Source: Microbacterium testaceum StLB037 (GTDB lineage: Bacteria > Actinomycetota > Actinomycetes > Actinomycetales > Microbacteriaceae). Taken from it: DNA of 64,000 nt. The position numbers and the translations under genes are program-made. Where the stretch lies: NCBI RefSeq assembly GCF_900104345.1, contig NZ_FNJN01000006.1:62001-126000 (forward strand), written 5' to 3'. Shown here one piece after another: positions 30,386-40,600 of this stretch (positions are counted from its first letter, which is position 1; the number at the start of each line of letters is the position of its first letter). The notes under the pieces are model-generated. The model saw only the letters and a list, made by a program, of their open reading frames with translations, did no database searches and was not told the origin of the DNA.

Positions 30386-30973
30386 TCAGCCGCCGAAGAC
30401 GGACGCGATGATGCTGCCGGTGTATCCCGTGGGGGCGAGGTTCGAGTACTGCGTGTCGATCAACACGCCGTCGCGCCAGTAAAGCGTCCGACCGTCGTTG
30501 ACGGGGTAGGTCGGGTTGATCCAGGTCTTCTCGCAGCGCGTCCCCGCGTCGGGGGTGTAGCAGCTGAAGCCCTGGGTGTCGACGAGACCGTTCAGCATGT
30601 CGAGCGCGGGGCCGCGGTCCATGCGCGAGATGTGCGTGACGAGGCCTGTGGTGTCCGCCGCCGGATCGCGCCAGATGCAGATCAGCGAGCCGTCGGACTG
30701 CACGCCCGAGGGCCCGAGCGCGGGGTCGTTCAACGGAGTCTGGCCGAGCTGAGCCAGGACGTCGGCCGAGAGCATCGAGCGGCAGTCGGCCGGGATGCGG
30801 ACGGCCGGTGCCGTCTGGGTGATCGTCGGGATGGGGGTCGGGCTGGACGACACGACCGGTGCCGCGGGGGTGGGCGCGGCGTCGTCTGCGGCAGGGGCGC
30901 ACGCGCTCAGCGCGAGGAGGGTGGCGCCGGCGAGAGCCGCTGCGACGGCCGGACGGAGCAGGCGACGGGACAT
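30386..30973 (-). CDS. Secreted lipoprotein with four-cysteine domain
   Basis: A 195-residue predicted lipoprotein. The signal peptide ends in the lipobox LSAC, making Cys25 the lipidated residue, followed by a Thr/Pro/Ala-rich spacer (about 26-58). The exported domain has Cys64, Cys99, Cys138 and Cys147 in contexts matching the neighbouring paralogue, with Cys138 and Cys147 nine residues apart as in that protein. The C-terminus NLAPTGYTGSIIASVFGG parallels its end. The two genes converge with 21 bp between stops, as expected of an inverted duplication. No functional domain is recognised. Confidence 0.75.
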   Translation of the reverse strand: MSRRLLRPAVAAALAGATLLALSACAPAADDAAPTPAAPVVSSSPTPIPTITQTAPAVRIPADCRSMLSADVLAQLGQTPLNDPALGPSGVQSDGSLICIWRDPAADTTGLVTHISRMDRGPALDMLNGLVDTQGFSCYTPDAGTRCEKTWINPTYPVNDGRTLYWRDGVLIDTQYSNLAPTGYTGSIIASVFGG

Positions 30974-31092
30974 GGGAACACCCTAAGCCGCCCCACCGAC
31001 ACGGTCGAGAAGGACATCCCACGGCACGCCTGCACGGCGCCGCGGGATACCCGGGTTAGCCTTGCGCGGCAAGCACCGCGTGAGGAGACCCC

Positions 31093-32199
31093 ATGAGCGA
31101 CAACACGTCGGGCAGCGACCCCGTCGCTGAACCGAAGGCTTCGTACGGCGACCCCGTCGTCGAGCCGAAGGACGAAGCGCAGGATGTCGTCGGCCGAGCC
31201 CACGAGGGTCTCGCCGATGCCGAGGCCGCCCGCCGCGACGCGGTCGACCCCGCGACGGCCGAAGCCGCGTGGGACGAGCGTGAGGCGCACGAGCACGCCG
31301 CCTCCGCTCCGACGACGGCCCGCAGCGAGCACGCGGCTCCCGTCGTGCACGACGCGTCGCCGGTCGCCCCGCAGGGGTCCACGGCGTCCTCCGGGTCGGT
31401 CGACCTCGAGGACGAAGACGCCCGCTGGGCGGCGTACGCCGCCTCCGCGGAGCCGGGGCGCGACGACGTCCGCCGCGACGACGTCCGTCACGACGACGTC
31501 CGTCACGACGACACGACCGCGACGTCGCGCTACGACGACGCGAGCACGACGGCGTACCCCGCCGCCGGTGCCGCCGCCGCGGCCGCCGCCGCTCCCGTCG
31601 CCGAAGAGCCCACCCGCACGGTGGGCGGGGCGCAGCCGATCTTCGTGCAGGCGCCCGAAGCCCCTCGTCCCCGCAACAACCGGGGCGCGGCCGGTGCCAT
31701 CGGCCTTCTCGCGGCTCTGGTCTTCGCGGTGCTGTATCTCGCCGCGACTCTCGGCTTGGGGCTGTTGACCGGCCGCACCGCCACCGCCGACCTCGGTCAG
31801 GCGGCCCTCTCGGCGCTGGCCACGTGGGACCTGTGGGTGCCCACCGTGGCGTTCTACTTCGGGTTCTGGTTCCTCGGCGCCCTGATCAACCGTGGGCGCT
31901 GGGGTCACTGGGTGGTCTGGGGTCTCGTCGTCGGTGTCGTGGCCTGGGCCGGGCACCTGCTCGGCGCCCTCTTCGCCGCGCCGTTCTGGGAGATCTCCCC
32001 CCGCCAGTCGGTCGAACTGCTCCAGAACAACGTCCTCGCCCCGCTCGCGATCGTCGCCTTCGTCCTCGGTCGCGAACTCACCATCTGGTTCGGCTCGTGG
32101 GTGTCGGCACGCGGTCGCCGCGTGACCGAGATCAACGCCGAAGCCCAGCGCGAGTACGAGCGCACCCTCGAGGCCGGTCCGCAGCTCTCGCAGCGCTGA
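31093..32199 (+). CDS. Four-helix membrane protein with acidic N-terminal domain and DDVR(R/H) repeats
   Basis: A 368-residue protein of unknown function. The first 200 residues are hydrophilic, rich in Asp, Glu and Ala and probably disordered, with a short tandem repeat of DDVRR/DDVRH at 123-140 (nucleotides 31459-31512, 15-bp period) and an Ala run near 160-170. The C-terminal part has four hydrophobic helices (about 203-226, 248-264, 271-296, 312-332) and a charged tail. ATG 31093 follows GAGGAG, and a TTAGCCT -10-like box is about 30 nt upstream. The gene continues into the small membrane-protein gene 10 nt later, but a strong hairpin lies across that junction. Confidence 0.65.
   Translation: MSDNTSGSDPVAEPKASYGDPVVEPKDEAQDVVGRAHEGLADAEAARRDAVDPATAEAAWDEREAHEHAASAPTTARSEHAAPVVHDASPVAPQGSTASSGSVDLEDEDARWAAYAASAEPGRDDVRRDDVRHDDVRHDDTTATSRYDDASTTAYPAAGAAAAAAAAPVAEEPTRTVGGAQPIFVQAPEAPRPRNNRGAAGAIGLLAALVFAVLYLAATLGLGLLTGRTATADLGQAALSALATWDLWVPTVAFYFGFWFLGALINRGRWGHWVVWGLVVGVVAWAGHLLGALFAAPFWEISPRQSVELLQNNVLAPLAIVAFVLGRELTIWFGSWVSARGRRVTEINAEAQREYERTLEAGPQLSQR
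31459..31512 (+). repeat. 15-bp tandem repeat coding DDVR(R/H)
   Basis: Three near-identical copies of a GACGACGTCCG-type unit plus a partial copy inside the 31093 gene. The 15-bp period keeps the frame, so copy number could vary by slippage without disrupting the protein. Confidence 0.75.
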
Positions 32200-32209
32200 G
32201 CCGGAGCCG

Positions 32210-32692
32210 ATGACCAACGAACAGCGACCGGCGGGGGTTTCCCCGCCGGTCGCTGTCGTCTTCGCGTCCGTCGTCTTCATCGCCCTCTCGATCGGCGGCC
32301 TCGGGGTGACGAGCCTCGTCGTCGATGCCGATGTCATCCCCGTCCGCGGTCTCGGCGCGATCCCCGGCATCATCGGTCAGGTGCTGGCCCTCGCGGGATT
32401 CGCGGCGACGCTGTGGTGGGGCCTTCGGGCCGATCCGCCCGGCTGGGTGACCGCCGTCCCGTGCGCGATCGCGGCCTATCTGGGCGAAGTGCTCGGGGTC
32501 GTGCTCGGCGCTCTCGTCAGCGGGGCCGATCCGGTTCGCGGCGTCGCCGCGGCGCAGAGCGTCGCGCTGGGATTCCCCGGTCCGGTGGTGGCCGGTGCGG
32601 CTGTGCTCGCGGGACTCTTCGGCATCCTGCTCGTGCGGGCTCGCACGACGGGCCCGCGCTGGCGCTGGGAAGACGAGGACGAGAGCCCGTGA
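32210..32692 (+). CDS. Small four-helix membrane protein
   Basis: A 160-residue hydrophobic protein with about four membrane helices (roughly 15-38, 50-70, 80-105, 122-143) and an acidic Trp/Glu/Asp tail. No family recognised. ATG 32210 has GGAG 3 nt upstream and cannot move much downstream without cutting helix 1. Its codons 5-16 coincide with a perfect 16-bp hairpin (separate entry), an odd place for a terminator-like structure. It lies 10 nt after the previous membrane-protein gene, probably in one operon. Confidence 0.6.
   Translation: MTNEQRPAGVSPPVAVVFASVVFIALSIGGLGVTSLVVDADVIPVRGLGAIPGIIGQVLALAGFAATLWWGLRADPPGWVTAVPCAIAAYLGEVLGVVLGALVSGADPVRGVAAAQSVALGFPGPVVAGAAVLAGLFGILLVRARTTGPRWRWEDEDESP
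32221..32256 (+). terminator. Terminator-shaped hairpin inside the start of the 32210 gene
   Basis: Arms ACAGCGACCGGCGGGG (32221-32236) and CCCCGCCGGTCGCTGT (32241-32256) pair perfectly over 16 bp around a GTTT loop. It starts 22 nt after the upstream stop codon, the usual place for that gene's terminator, yet lies within the first 16 codons of the next gene. It may be a terminator or attenuator relieved by ribosomes; function is inferred. Confidence 0.55.
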
Positions 32693-32748
32693 TGCGACCC
32701 GTGACGCGCGGGTCCGCCCGCATCCGCGTGTTCCCGGGCGTGTCGGGC

Positions 32749-32754
32749 TAGCGT
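32749..32754 (+). promoter_or_regulatory. -10 element for leaderless GTG-start gene
   Basis: TAGCGT ends 6 nt before GTG 32761 and there is no Shine-Dalgarno sequence. This supports a GTG start. Confidence 0.6.
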
Positions 32755-32760
32755 AGGGGC

Positions 32761-33423
32761 GTGGAGCGGTCGCTCGAGAGCCAGGTCGGTCAGGCGGTGG
32801 ACGCCTGGCTCCGTTGGCTGCCCCGGTGGGAGCCCGCGAACCACCGCGGACGTGTCGCTCCGTGCCGTCGGTGCTTCGGCTCGCCGGTCCTGTCGGCCGC
32901 AGGCCTCGGGTCCGATGTCCCGCACGGGGTGCAGCATGGCCTGTCGACGCGGGTGAAGGCGATCGTCGATCATGCGGTCGCCGAGTACACGTCCCGCAAC
33001 CTCCCGATGCTGCAGGCCGAGCTCGACCAGCAGGCCGAACGCAACCGACGACGTTCCTACCGCCCGGCCGAGGGACTCGAACCCGAGTTCGACGGGATGC
33101 CGCTCGACCCCGACCCCGAGCCCGGATCGCCCTTCCTCTTCACCCTGTCGGGCCTCGCGGCCGAAGAGGATGCGGCCATCCCCGCTCTTCCCCCGCTGTC
33201 GGATGCCGCGAAGGCGGCGCTGCGACAAGAGGTGGGCCTCGCCGACGATTACGCCAACATGATCGGCCGCGAAGTGTGCACGATCCTGCTCCATCACCGC
33301 CTCCGGATCCAGGCGGCGGTGGCGGAATTCGTCGAGCCGCAGATCGCCGCGCTGCTGGACGACCTCACCCGCTCGCTCGATGCGCCGTTCGATCCGCGCG
33401 ACGTGGAGCCTCCGGCATCCTGA
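32761..33423 (+). CDS. Hypothetical soluble protein with CxxC motif
   Basis: A 220-residue protein I do not recognise. It has a single CxxC (APCRRCFGSP, about residues 34-43), a helical middle (STRVKAIVDHAVAEYTSR; LQAELDQQAERNRRR), an acidic Pro-rich stretch (DPDPEPGSP), and a C-terminal helical part (YANMIGREVCTILLHHRLRI) suggestive of a coiled interaction surface. No signal peptide or membrane helix. The GTG start fits the -10 element just upstream. It precedes the kinase gene by 101 nt in the same direction and might be part of that locus, but has no motif linking it to signalling. Confidence 0.6.
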   Translation: MERSLESQVGQAVDAWLRWLPRWEPANHRGRVAPCRRCFGSPVLSAAGLGSDVPHGVQHGLSTRVKAIVDHAVAEYTSRNLPMLQAELDQQAERNRRRSYRPAEGLEPEFDGMPLDPDPEPGSPFLFTLSGLAAEEDAAIPALPPLSDAAKAALRQEVGLADDYANMIGREVCTILLHHRLRIQAAVAEFVEPQIAALLDDLTRSLDAPFDPRDVEPPAS

Positions 33424-33524
33424 AGCTCTGTTCACAAGGGCACGGCGGGAGGCCGCGCTTTTGTTAGCATCAACGGGTTGTCCGCTTATCGAGTCGCGGA
33501 CGCGTCTCAGGGGGAGGGGGCTCG

Positions 33525-34661
33525 ATGCCGCAGCGCCTGCCGTCTTCGCCGCCCATCTTGCCCGGGCTCGCGTACATCCGACCGCTGGGGTCCGGAGGAT
33601 TCGCCGACGTCTTCCTCTACGGACAGGACATGCCGCGCCGCGACGTCGCGGTCAAGGTGCTTCCGAGCGATGTGCGCGACACCGATCTGCTGCGCATGTT
33701 CAATGCCGAGGCCGACGTCCTCGCCCATCTCTCGGCCCACCCCTCGATCGTCACGGTCTACCAGGCGGGGATCTCGGCCGACGGCCGGCCGTACATCGTC
33801 ATGGAGTTCTGCCCGGGCTCGCTCGCTCAGCGTTACCGCGTCGAGCGCATGCCCGTGCCCGAGGTCCTCTCGATCGGCGTCCGCATGTCGGGGGCCCTCG
33901 AATCGGCGCACCATGCGGGACTCATCCACCGCGACGTGAAGCCGAGCAACATCCTCGTGACGACGTTCGGAGCCCCCGTCCTCGCCGACTTCGGTATCTC
34001 CTCGTCCCTCGTGCGCCAGGGGGCGGACGAGATGCTGGCGATGTCGGTGCCGTGGAGCGCTCCCGAGGTCGTCGCCGAGCAGACGGCCGGAACCGTGTCG
34101 AGCGAGGTGTGGAGCCTCGGCGCCACGATCTACTCGCTGCTGGCGGGACAGAGCCCGTTCGAACGACGCGAGAAGGGGCAGAACTCCCGCGAGCAGTTGC
34201 GACGCCGCATCGCTCGAGCGACCTACACCGACATCACCCGCAGCGACGTCCCCGCCTCGCTGCAGGCGGTGCTCGCGAAGTCGATGTCCCGCAACCCCGC
34301 CGACCGGTACGCCAGCGCGCGTGAGTTCGGCGAGGCGATCCAGGCCGTCCAGGTCGAGAGCGGCCTGCCCTCGACGCCGCTCGAGGTCCCCGCCGCCGAG
34401 TGGGCGCCCGCCGCGCGGGCGGTCGATTTCGCCGACGGGACGTTGCGCGGCCCGGCGCGGTCGCGCATCGAGCGCGAGGGCGGGCGCAAGCTCCGCGGTA
34501 CCTCCGGCATGGCGGGCTACGTCCGCGACGAAGACACCGACATCGCCGCGCCGGCCTCGACCGGCTCCAAGGCGCTGCCGTGGATCCTCGCCTCGGCGAC
34601 GCTCGTGACCGCGGGGGCCGTTGTCGTCGCCGCCTTGTTCGCCACGGGAGTCCTCCGGTGA
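33525..34661 (+). CDS. Hanks-type Ser/Thr protein kinase, C-terminally membrane anchored
   Basis: A 378-residue eukaryotic-like kinase. The glycine loop is GSGGFADVF (22-30), catalytic lysine Lys44, catalytic loop HRDVKPSN (His135-Asn142), DFG at 155-157 and an activation segment ending in SVPWSAPEV. The kinase domain is followed by a juxtamembrane linker (about 270-345, containing RDEDTDI) and a single helix at the extreme C-terminus (about 350-378) with almost no extracellular part, so it has no sensor domain of its own. ATG 33525 follows a GGGGGAGGGGG stretch. Its stop overlaps the GTG of the giant Ig-like protein (GTGA), which could supply the external part. It heads a seven-gene locus that also encodes an FHA reader. 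Confidence 0.92.
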   Translation: MPQRLPSSPPILPGLAYIRPLGSGGFADVFLYGQDMPRRDVAVKVLPSDVRDTDLLRMFNAEADVLAHLSAHPSIVTVYQAGISADGRPYIVMEFCPGSLAQRYRVERMPVPEVLSIGVRMSGALESAHHAGLIHRDVKPSNILVTTFGAPVLADFGISSSLVRQGADEMLAMSVPWSAPEVVAEQTAGTVSSEVWSLGATIYSLLAGQSPFERREKGQNSREQLRRRIARATYTDITRSDVPASLQAVLAKSMSRNPADRYASAREFGEAIQAVQVESGLPSTPLEVPAAEWAPAARAVDFADGTLRGPARSRIEREGGRKLRGTSGMAGYVRDEDTDIAAPASTGSKALPWILASATLVTAGAVVVAALFATGVLR

Positions 34662-37600
34662 AGCGCTCGACGATCGCAGGGTTGGCCTCGACCCTCGCCG
34701 CCGCCGCCCTCGTCATCACGGCGAGCATCGTGTGGCCCGGTCTCGACGCCCAGCAGACCCCCGAGGTCGACACGTCGGTGTGGGCGCTGCAGACCGGTGA
34801 CGGCCAGCGCTACGCGCGCGTGAACACCACCGTCGGCGAACTCGACACCGTGCGCACGGCGGGCAACCCCAGCCAGGTGGTGCAGAGCGGTGACGGTGCC
34901 TACCTCTTCACCGACAGCTTCAGCAAGCTCACCCGGATCAACGAGGCCCAGCCCGTCGACCTGTCCGACGATCAGCTCGAGGCCGCCCCCGACACCCCGC
35001 CCGGTACGACATCGGTGGTCACGGCGGGCGACTACGCGGTGTATCGCACCGACACCGGCACGCTCTTCGCGAGCCGCTTGAGCCAGGCGGGGCAGAAGCC
35101 CACCGAGCTCGACCCCTTCGACACCTCACAGGACGAGAACGCGCCGTCCTACACCGCGGATGCCATCGCCCTCGACGCCCGCGGCATGCTCTTCGCCTAC
35201 TCGTCCGCCGACGGCTCGGTCATCCGGTACGACATCGACGCCGACGAGCTGCGCGGCCGCGACGCGCTCGAGGCCGAGGTCGCGGCTCCCGTCCTCTCGG
35301 CGGCCGGGGACACCTGGGTCCTCGTCGACGCGGACGCCGGGCGGGTGTGGGTGCGCGGCGCGGACCCCGTCACCATCGATGCGGCCGATCAGCTCGTGGT
35401 CGCCGATGCGGACGCCGACGCACGCGCGGTGTACGTCGCGGACGACCAGTCGCTGTGGAGCATCCCGGCAGACGGCTCCGAGCCCCGGCGCGAGGTCGGC
35501 GGCGGCGGCAATGTCCTCGGCCAGCCGGCCCGCCCCTTGTCGCACCAGGGCGTCGCGTACGCCGCGTGGCTCCTGCCGGGGGATGCCCGCGGCACGCTGT
35601 GGCGCTCCGACCAGGGTGAGACCGACCTCGACTACGGCGGGGCGACCATGCCCGACCAGCGACGGCCGGTCTTCGTCGCGACCGACCACGCCGTGATCTT
35701 GAACGAGACGCGCACGGGGTGGGTCTGGACGGTGCCCGACGGGGCCCTCGTCGCGTCCAGCCAGAACTGGTCGCTCGACGACCGCACCGAGCAGACCGCC
35801 GTGCAGAGCGACGAGAAGCTGAGCGTCGTCCTTGACCCGAAGCCGCCGATCGCCGAACCCGATTCGTTCGGCGTGCGGCCCGGTCGTCTCACGACGCTCC
35901 CCGTGCTCTTGAACGACCACGACCCCAACGAGGACGTCCTCAGCATCATCGCCGAGAGCGTCACGGGACTCGATCCGGGGTTCGGAACCCTCACGGTGAC
36001 CGACGCCGGTCAGCGTCTCGCCGTGCGCGTCGCACCGGGAGCGACCGGCAGCGCCACCTTCTCGTACGCGGTCACCGACGGCACCGCGGCCGACGGCTTG
36101 AACTCCGCCCCCGCCTCGGTGACCCTCTCGGTCTCGGCGCCCTCGTCGAACGCGGCACCCGTGTGGTGCGGCGTCGACAAGTGCCTGCAGCCGTGGCCGA
36201 CCCCCGAGGTCGCTCGCGGCGGCACCATCACGGTCCCCGTCCTGCCCGGCTGGGTGGACCCCGACGGCGACCCGCTGCTGCTGCTCTCGGTGGACAACCC
36301 CGGCGGCGTGGGCACGGTCGCCGCGACCCCCGCGGGAGACGTGGTCTACCAGCACGCCGACGACGGCTCGGGCGGAGAGCAGAACATCCAGCTCGACGTC
36401 ACCGTGGCCGACACCGAGGGGGCCGTGACGACGAAGCCCCTCGTCATCCGCGTGGCTCCCGATCCCACGTTGGCCGTCCAGTCCTTCGCGAAGATCGACA
36501 CGGTCGGGTCGTCGGTCGCGGTCGATGTAGGCCCCCATGTGACCGGGACCGCCGGCAACGTCAGCCTCACCTCGGTCCGGGTCCTCGACGACGCCACCGC
36601 CACCGCGACGGTGGTCGGCGGCAGCACCACGTTCGACTTCTCGGCGAATCAGCCCGGCGTCTACCGCGTCGACTTCACCGTCAACGGCGGGGGTCGCGAC
36701 GCGACGGGGACCGCGCGCATCACCCTGCTCCCCGCTGACGCGCCGGCGCAGCTGGCGACCTCCCCGGTCGTCGCGTTCGTCCGACCTCAGGAGGACGCCA
36801 CGCTCGATGTCTTCAGCGCGGTGTCGAATCCCACCGGTCGCGTGCTCCTGCTGAGCGACGTGGCCGGGACGGCTCAGGAGGGCGCCTCGCTCACCGTCGA
36901 CACCGTGGGCCAGAACGACCTGCGCGTCTCGGGCAGCACCGCCGACGGGTCCGCGGGGCTGCTCGGCACCGTCGCGTACACCGTCAGCGACGGAACGGAC
37001 GACGAGGGCTCGCGGGTGACGGGTGAGGCGACGGTCTACCTGCTCCCGCCGGCTCCCGAGATCGCCCCGATCGCGGTCGACGACAACGTCACGGTGCGCG
37101 TGGGCGCGCAGATCGACATCCCCGTCCTCGACAACGACATCTCACCGGCGGGCGGACGCCCGACGCTCGACCCCTCGAGCGTGCAGACCCAGCCGGCCAG
37201 CGATGCCCTCGCCTTCACCTCCGGGGGAGTGCTGCGCTACCTCGCCCCGACGACGCCGGGTTCGTACGAAGTGACGTACCGCGTCTACACGACCGGTACT
37301 CCGGCTCTCTGGGACGAAGCGACCGTGCACGTCACGGTCCTGGGCGGAGAGGCGAACCGCGCCCCCTTGCCCGACACCCTCGAGGGCCGCGTCCTCAGCG
37401 GCGGCACCGCCTCGATCGACTTCAAGGGTTTCGGTGTCGACCCCGACGGTGACGCCGTCACGCTCGACCGGATCGTCGCGCAGCCCAACCGCGGCACCGC
37501 CTCGATCTCGCCGGACGGGTCCAGCATCCTGTACTCCTCGGTCCCCGGTGACCGTGGTCAGGTGTCCTTCCGGTACCGCGTCTCGGACTCCTCGGGAGCG

Positions 37601-40600
37601 ACGGGCGAGGGGACCGTCCGCATCGGGGTGCTCGACGCGCAGGCCAACCCCAGCCCCATCACTTTCACCGACTACGTGCAGGTGCAGGCCGGCGCTGACC
37701 GTACGATCCGCGTGAGCCCGTTGGCGAACGACATCGACCCCACGCAGGGGCGGCTCACGCTCACCGGCGTCCGTCCCGACCTGCCCGAGAAGCTCGTCGA
37801 CGAGAGCGACAACCCTGAGTACGCCCGCCTCAAGGGATACATCGACGCGGTGTCCGACACCGGCGTCGTCATCGAGGCGGGCGAACAGCCGGGAACGATG
37901 TCGTTCCTCTACGACGTCGCCTCCGACTCGGGAAACACCGGCCGCGGTCTCATCGTGGTCAAAGTCGTCCGAGAGAACGTGCCGGACTACCCCGTCGTCA
38001 CCGACACCGTACTGACGGTCGAGAACCGCGACGATTTCACCTCCGGCGTCGATGTGCTCGCGGGCAAAGCAACGTGGTCCGGCGGTGACGTCAGCGACCT
38101 CGACGTCTCGCTGTGGGGCACGCCCGCAGACGTCACGTTGAACGGTCGCCAGATCTCGGGCACCCTGCCCGCGACGCGACGCGTGATCCCGTTCGCCATC
38201 ACCGGCCGCGTCGGCGACTCCGACGTGACCACCTACGCGTTCCTGCGCGTCCCCGGTGACGACGACCTCAGTCTCTCCCTGCGCCCGGGCGCCGCTCAGC
38301 GCGTCGACGAGCTCGCCTCGGTCGAGTTCGACATGGCAGGGCTCGTCGCGCTCCCACGCCGGGCGACGCTCGAGGTCGGCACCGATGTCTCGGCGACCGG
38401 GGTGCGCGCCGAAGGACGGTGCTCCGTTACGGGGACGGTCGTCCGCTACGACGCCGGCGCCGGCTCCCCGTACACCGATGCCTGCCAGGTGCCGGTGCGC
38501 ATCGCGGGCACCGAGGAATGGACGGTGGTGTCGGTGCCCATCGGCATCGTCGCGCGCGACCCCCAGCCCGAGCTCAAGCCCGGAGCCCTGACGGTCGGGC
38601 CCGGTGAGACGGCCACCTTCGATCTGCGCAATATGACGAGCTGGCAGCTGGGTCGCGAGGACTGGGACGGCATCCGCTACGCCCTGGACTACGGCGGATC
38701 CGCCTTCGGCGTGTCGCTCGACGGGTCGATCGTGACCGTCACGGGCAACGACCGCTCCGTTCCCGGCACCGAGAACGCCGCGATCATCTCGGTGACGAGC
38801 CACAACGCGGTCGCCCCGGCGCGCCTGGTGCTGCGCGTGGGTGCTGCTCCCTCGACCCTTCCGCAGGGAGGCACCACGTCGCAGCAGTGCTCGCAGGCCT
38901 CGGGCTCGAGCTGCACCATCGGTGTCGTCGGAACGAGCGGCGAGGTCAACCCGCTGCCGCGCACGCCCCTCGAGGTCGTCGACGTGCGCCCGACGGCTGC
39001 CTGCGCCGGCGTGAGCTTCGGCGTCGCCTCGGCCTCGGGCATCGTCGCCTCGTGGAGCGATGACGCCCCCGGCGCCACCTGCAGCGCGAGCGTCACGCTC
39101 CGCGACGCGCAGGGGCGCACGACGGCGTCGACGCGCGACGCCCGCGTCGTGCTCGACCTGCTCGGATTCCCGCGCCCGCCGGGGAGCGTGCGACAGACCG
39201 CCTACGCCGACGGCTCCCTCACCCTCCGCGTGGACCCGGGCGAGGCGCGACGCGCCTACCCCGCGATCTCGGGCTTCACCGTGCGGTCCAACGGCGCGGT
39301 CGTCGGCCAGTGCGGCGCGGACGGCACCTGTCCGCCGATCGCTGCTCCCAACGGCGAACAGCGCGAGTACGTCGTGACCGCGGTGAACAGCGTCGGCGAG
39401 TCCAAGGCGGCCGTGCGCACGACCGGGTGGGCGTACCGCCCGCCGAACGCACCGCAGGGCATGGACTTCACGCCGACGCAGACCGGGGGAGAGGGAAACC
39501 TCGCCGACCTCGTCATCAAGGGCGTCGACAGCGCCGAGACGGGGACCCTCGAGATCGCGAGCGCCGCGGGCGACAAGATCCAAGTGAGCGTCGGCCGCAA
39601 CCAGGAGGTCGTGCAGGTCGCCCGCTTCCGCGTGGGTTCCAACTCGTCGACTCAGGTCACCGTCACCCCGATCTCGCGCTTCACCGTGCCTCCGGGTCTC
39701 GGTGGCGCCTCGGCGGGCAATCAGCTGAGCGCTATCGCGCATGGCGTCGGGGCACCGACCAATCCGACCCTCACGCTGACCTCGACCTCGAACGGAAACG
39801 GCACCTCGACCGTCGACGCCCGCGCGACCGCGCAGCAGAACGGCACGGATTCCGAGGTGCGGTTCAACATCGTGCAGAAGGGGCTGCCCTGCATCCCCCG
39901 CAGCGGTGGTGACACCCAGAGATTCACCGCACTCGGCGACGGCGAGACGTACACGTTCACGATGTGCGCGGAGTCGTGGTTCAACGGCCGGTCGTACGGC
40001 TCGGTGAGCCTGGACCAGCAGGTGAACGCCGAGCAGAGCAAGGCGGCGCCGAAGGGGTACACCTTCCGGGTCGGAGCGAAAGAGACGATCAAGGGCAATG
40101 AAGCACGGTGGTACATCGACCGCATCAACGATGGCGATCCGCCGCCGCGCTTCAACGACAAGAGATTCGTCAACTGGGGTCCGGGTAACACGATCTTCGA
40201 CCGCGACCCGGAGATCCAGGTGTACTTCCAGCACCAGGTGTGGGGTACCCAGTCGCAGTACGGCGCCGTGACACCTGCGAGTGGGAGCGCCCCGTACCAG
40301 GTCCAGGCGTCATGGCAGGTGGCGAGCTGCGAGGGCGGCAAGACCCTTTCCGCGAACGGCTCCTCGAGCAATGACAAAGCCAAGGTCACCTTCAACTACG
40401 ACAACGCCCGCTACTTCGACAAGAACGGCAATCAGCTCCCGCGTGCCGAGGGTGCGGCCGCAACGGCCGTCCCCGCCGAAGCCGCGAGCGTCGACAAAAT
40501 CCGCGTCACCGTCGATTGGTCCGCTCAGGGCTGGAACCTCGATTCCGCGTCCACCGACTTCGGTGGCGAATGCAAGCCCAGCGCCTCCGCCCCGAAGCCC

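Noticed and set aside
37142..40234. Minus-strand open frame of about 1030 codons opposite the giant Ig-like gene.
   Set aside because: Same GC artefact; composition is Arg/Gly/Val/Asp-rich without domain features, and the plus-strand frame has regular Ig-like repeats and fits the operon.
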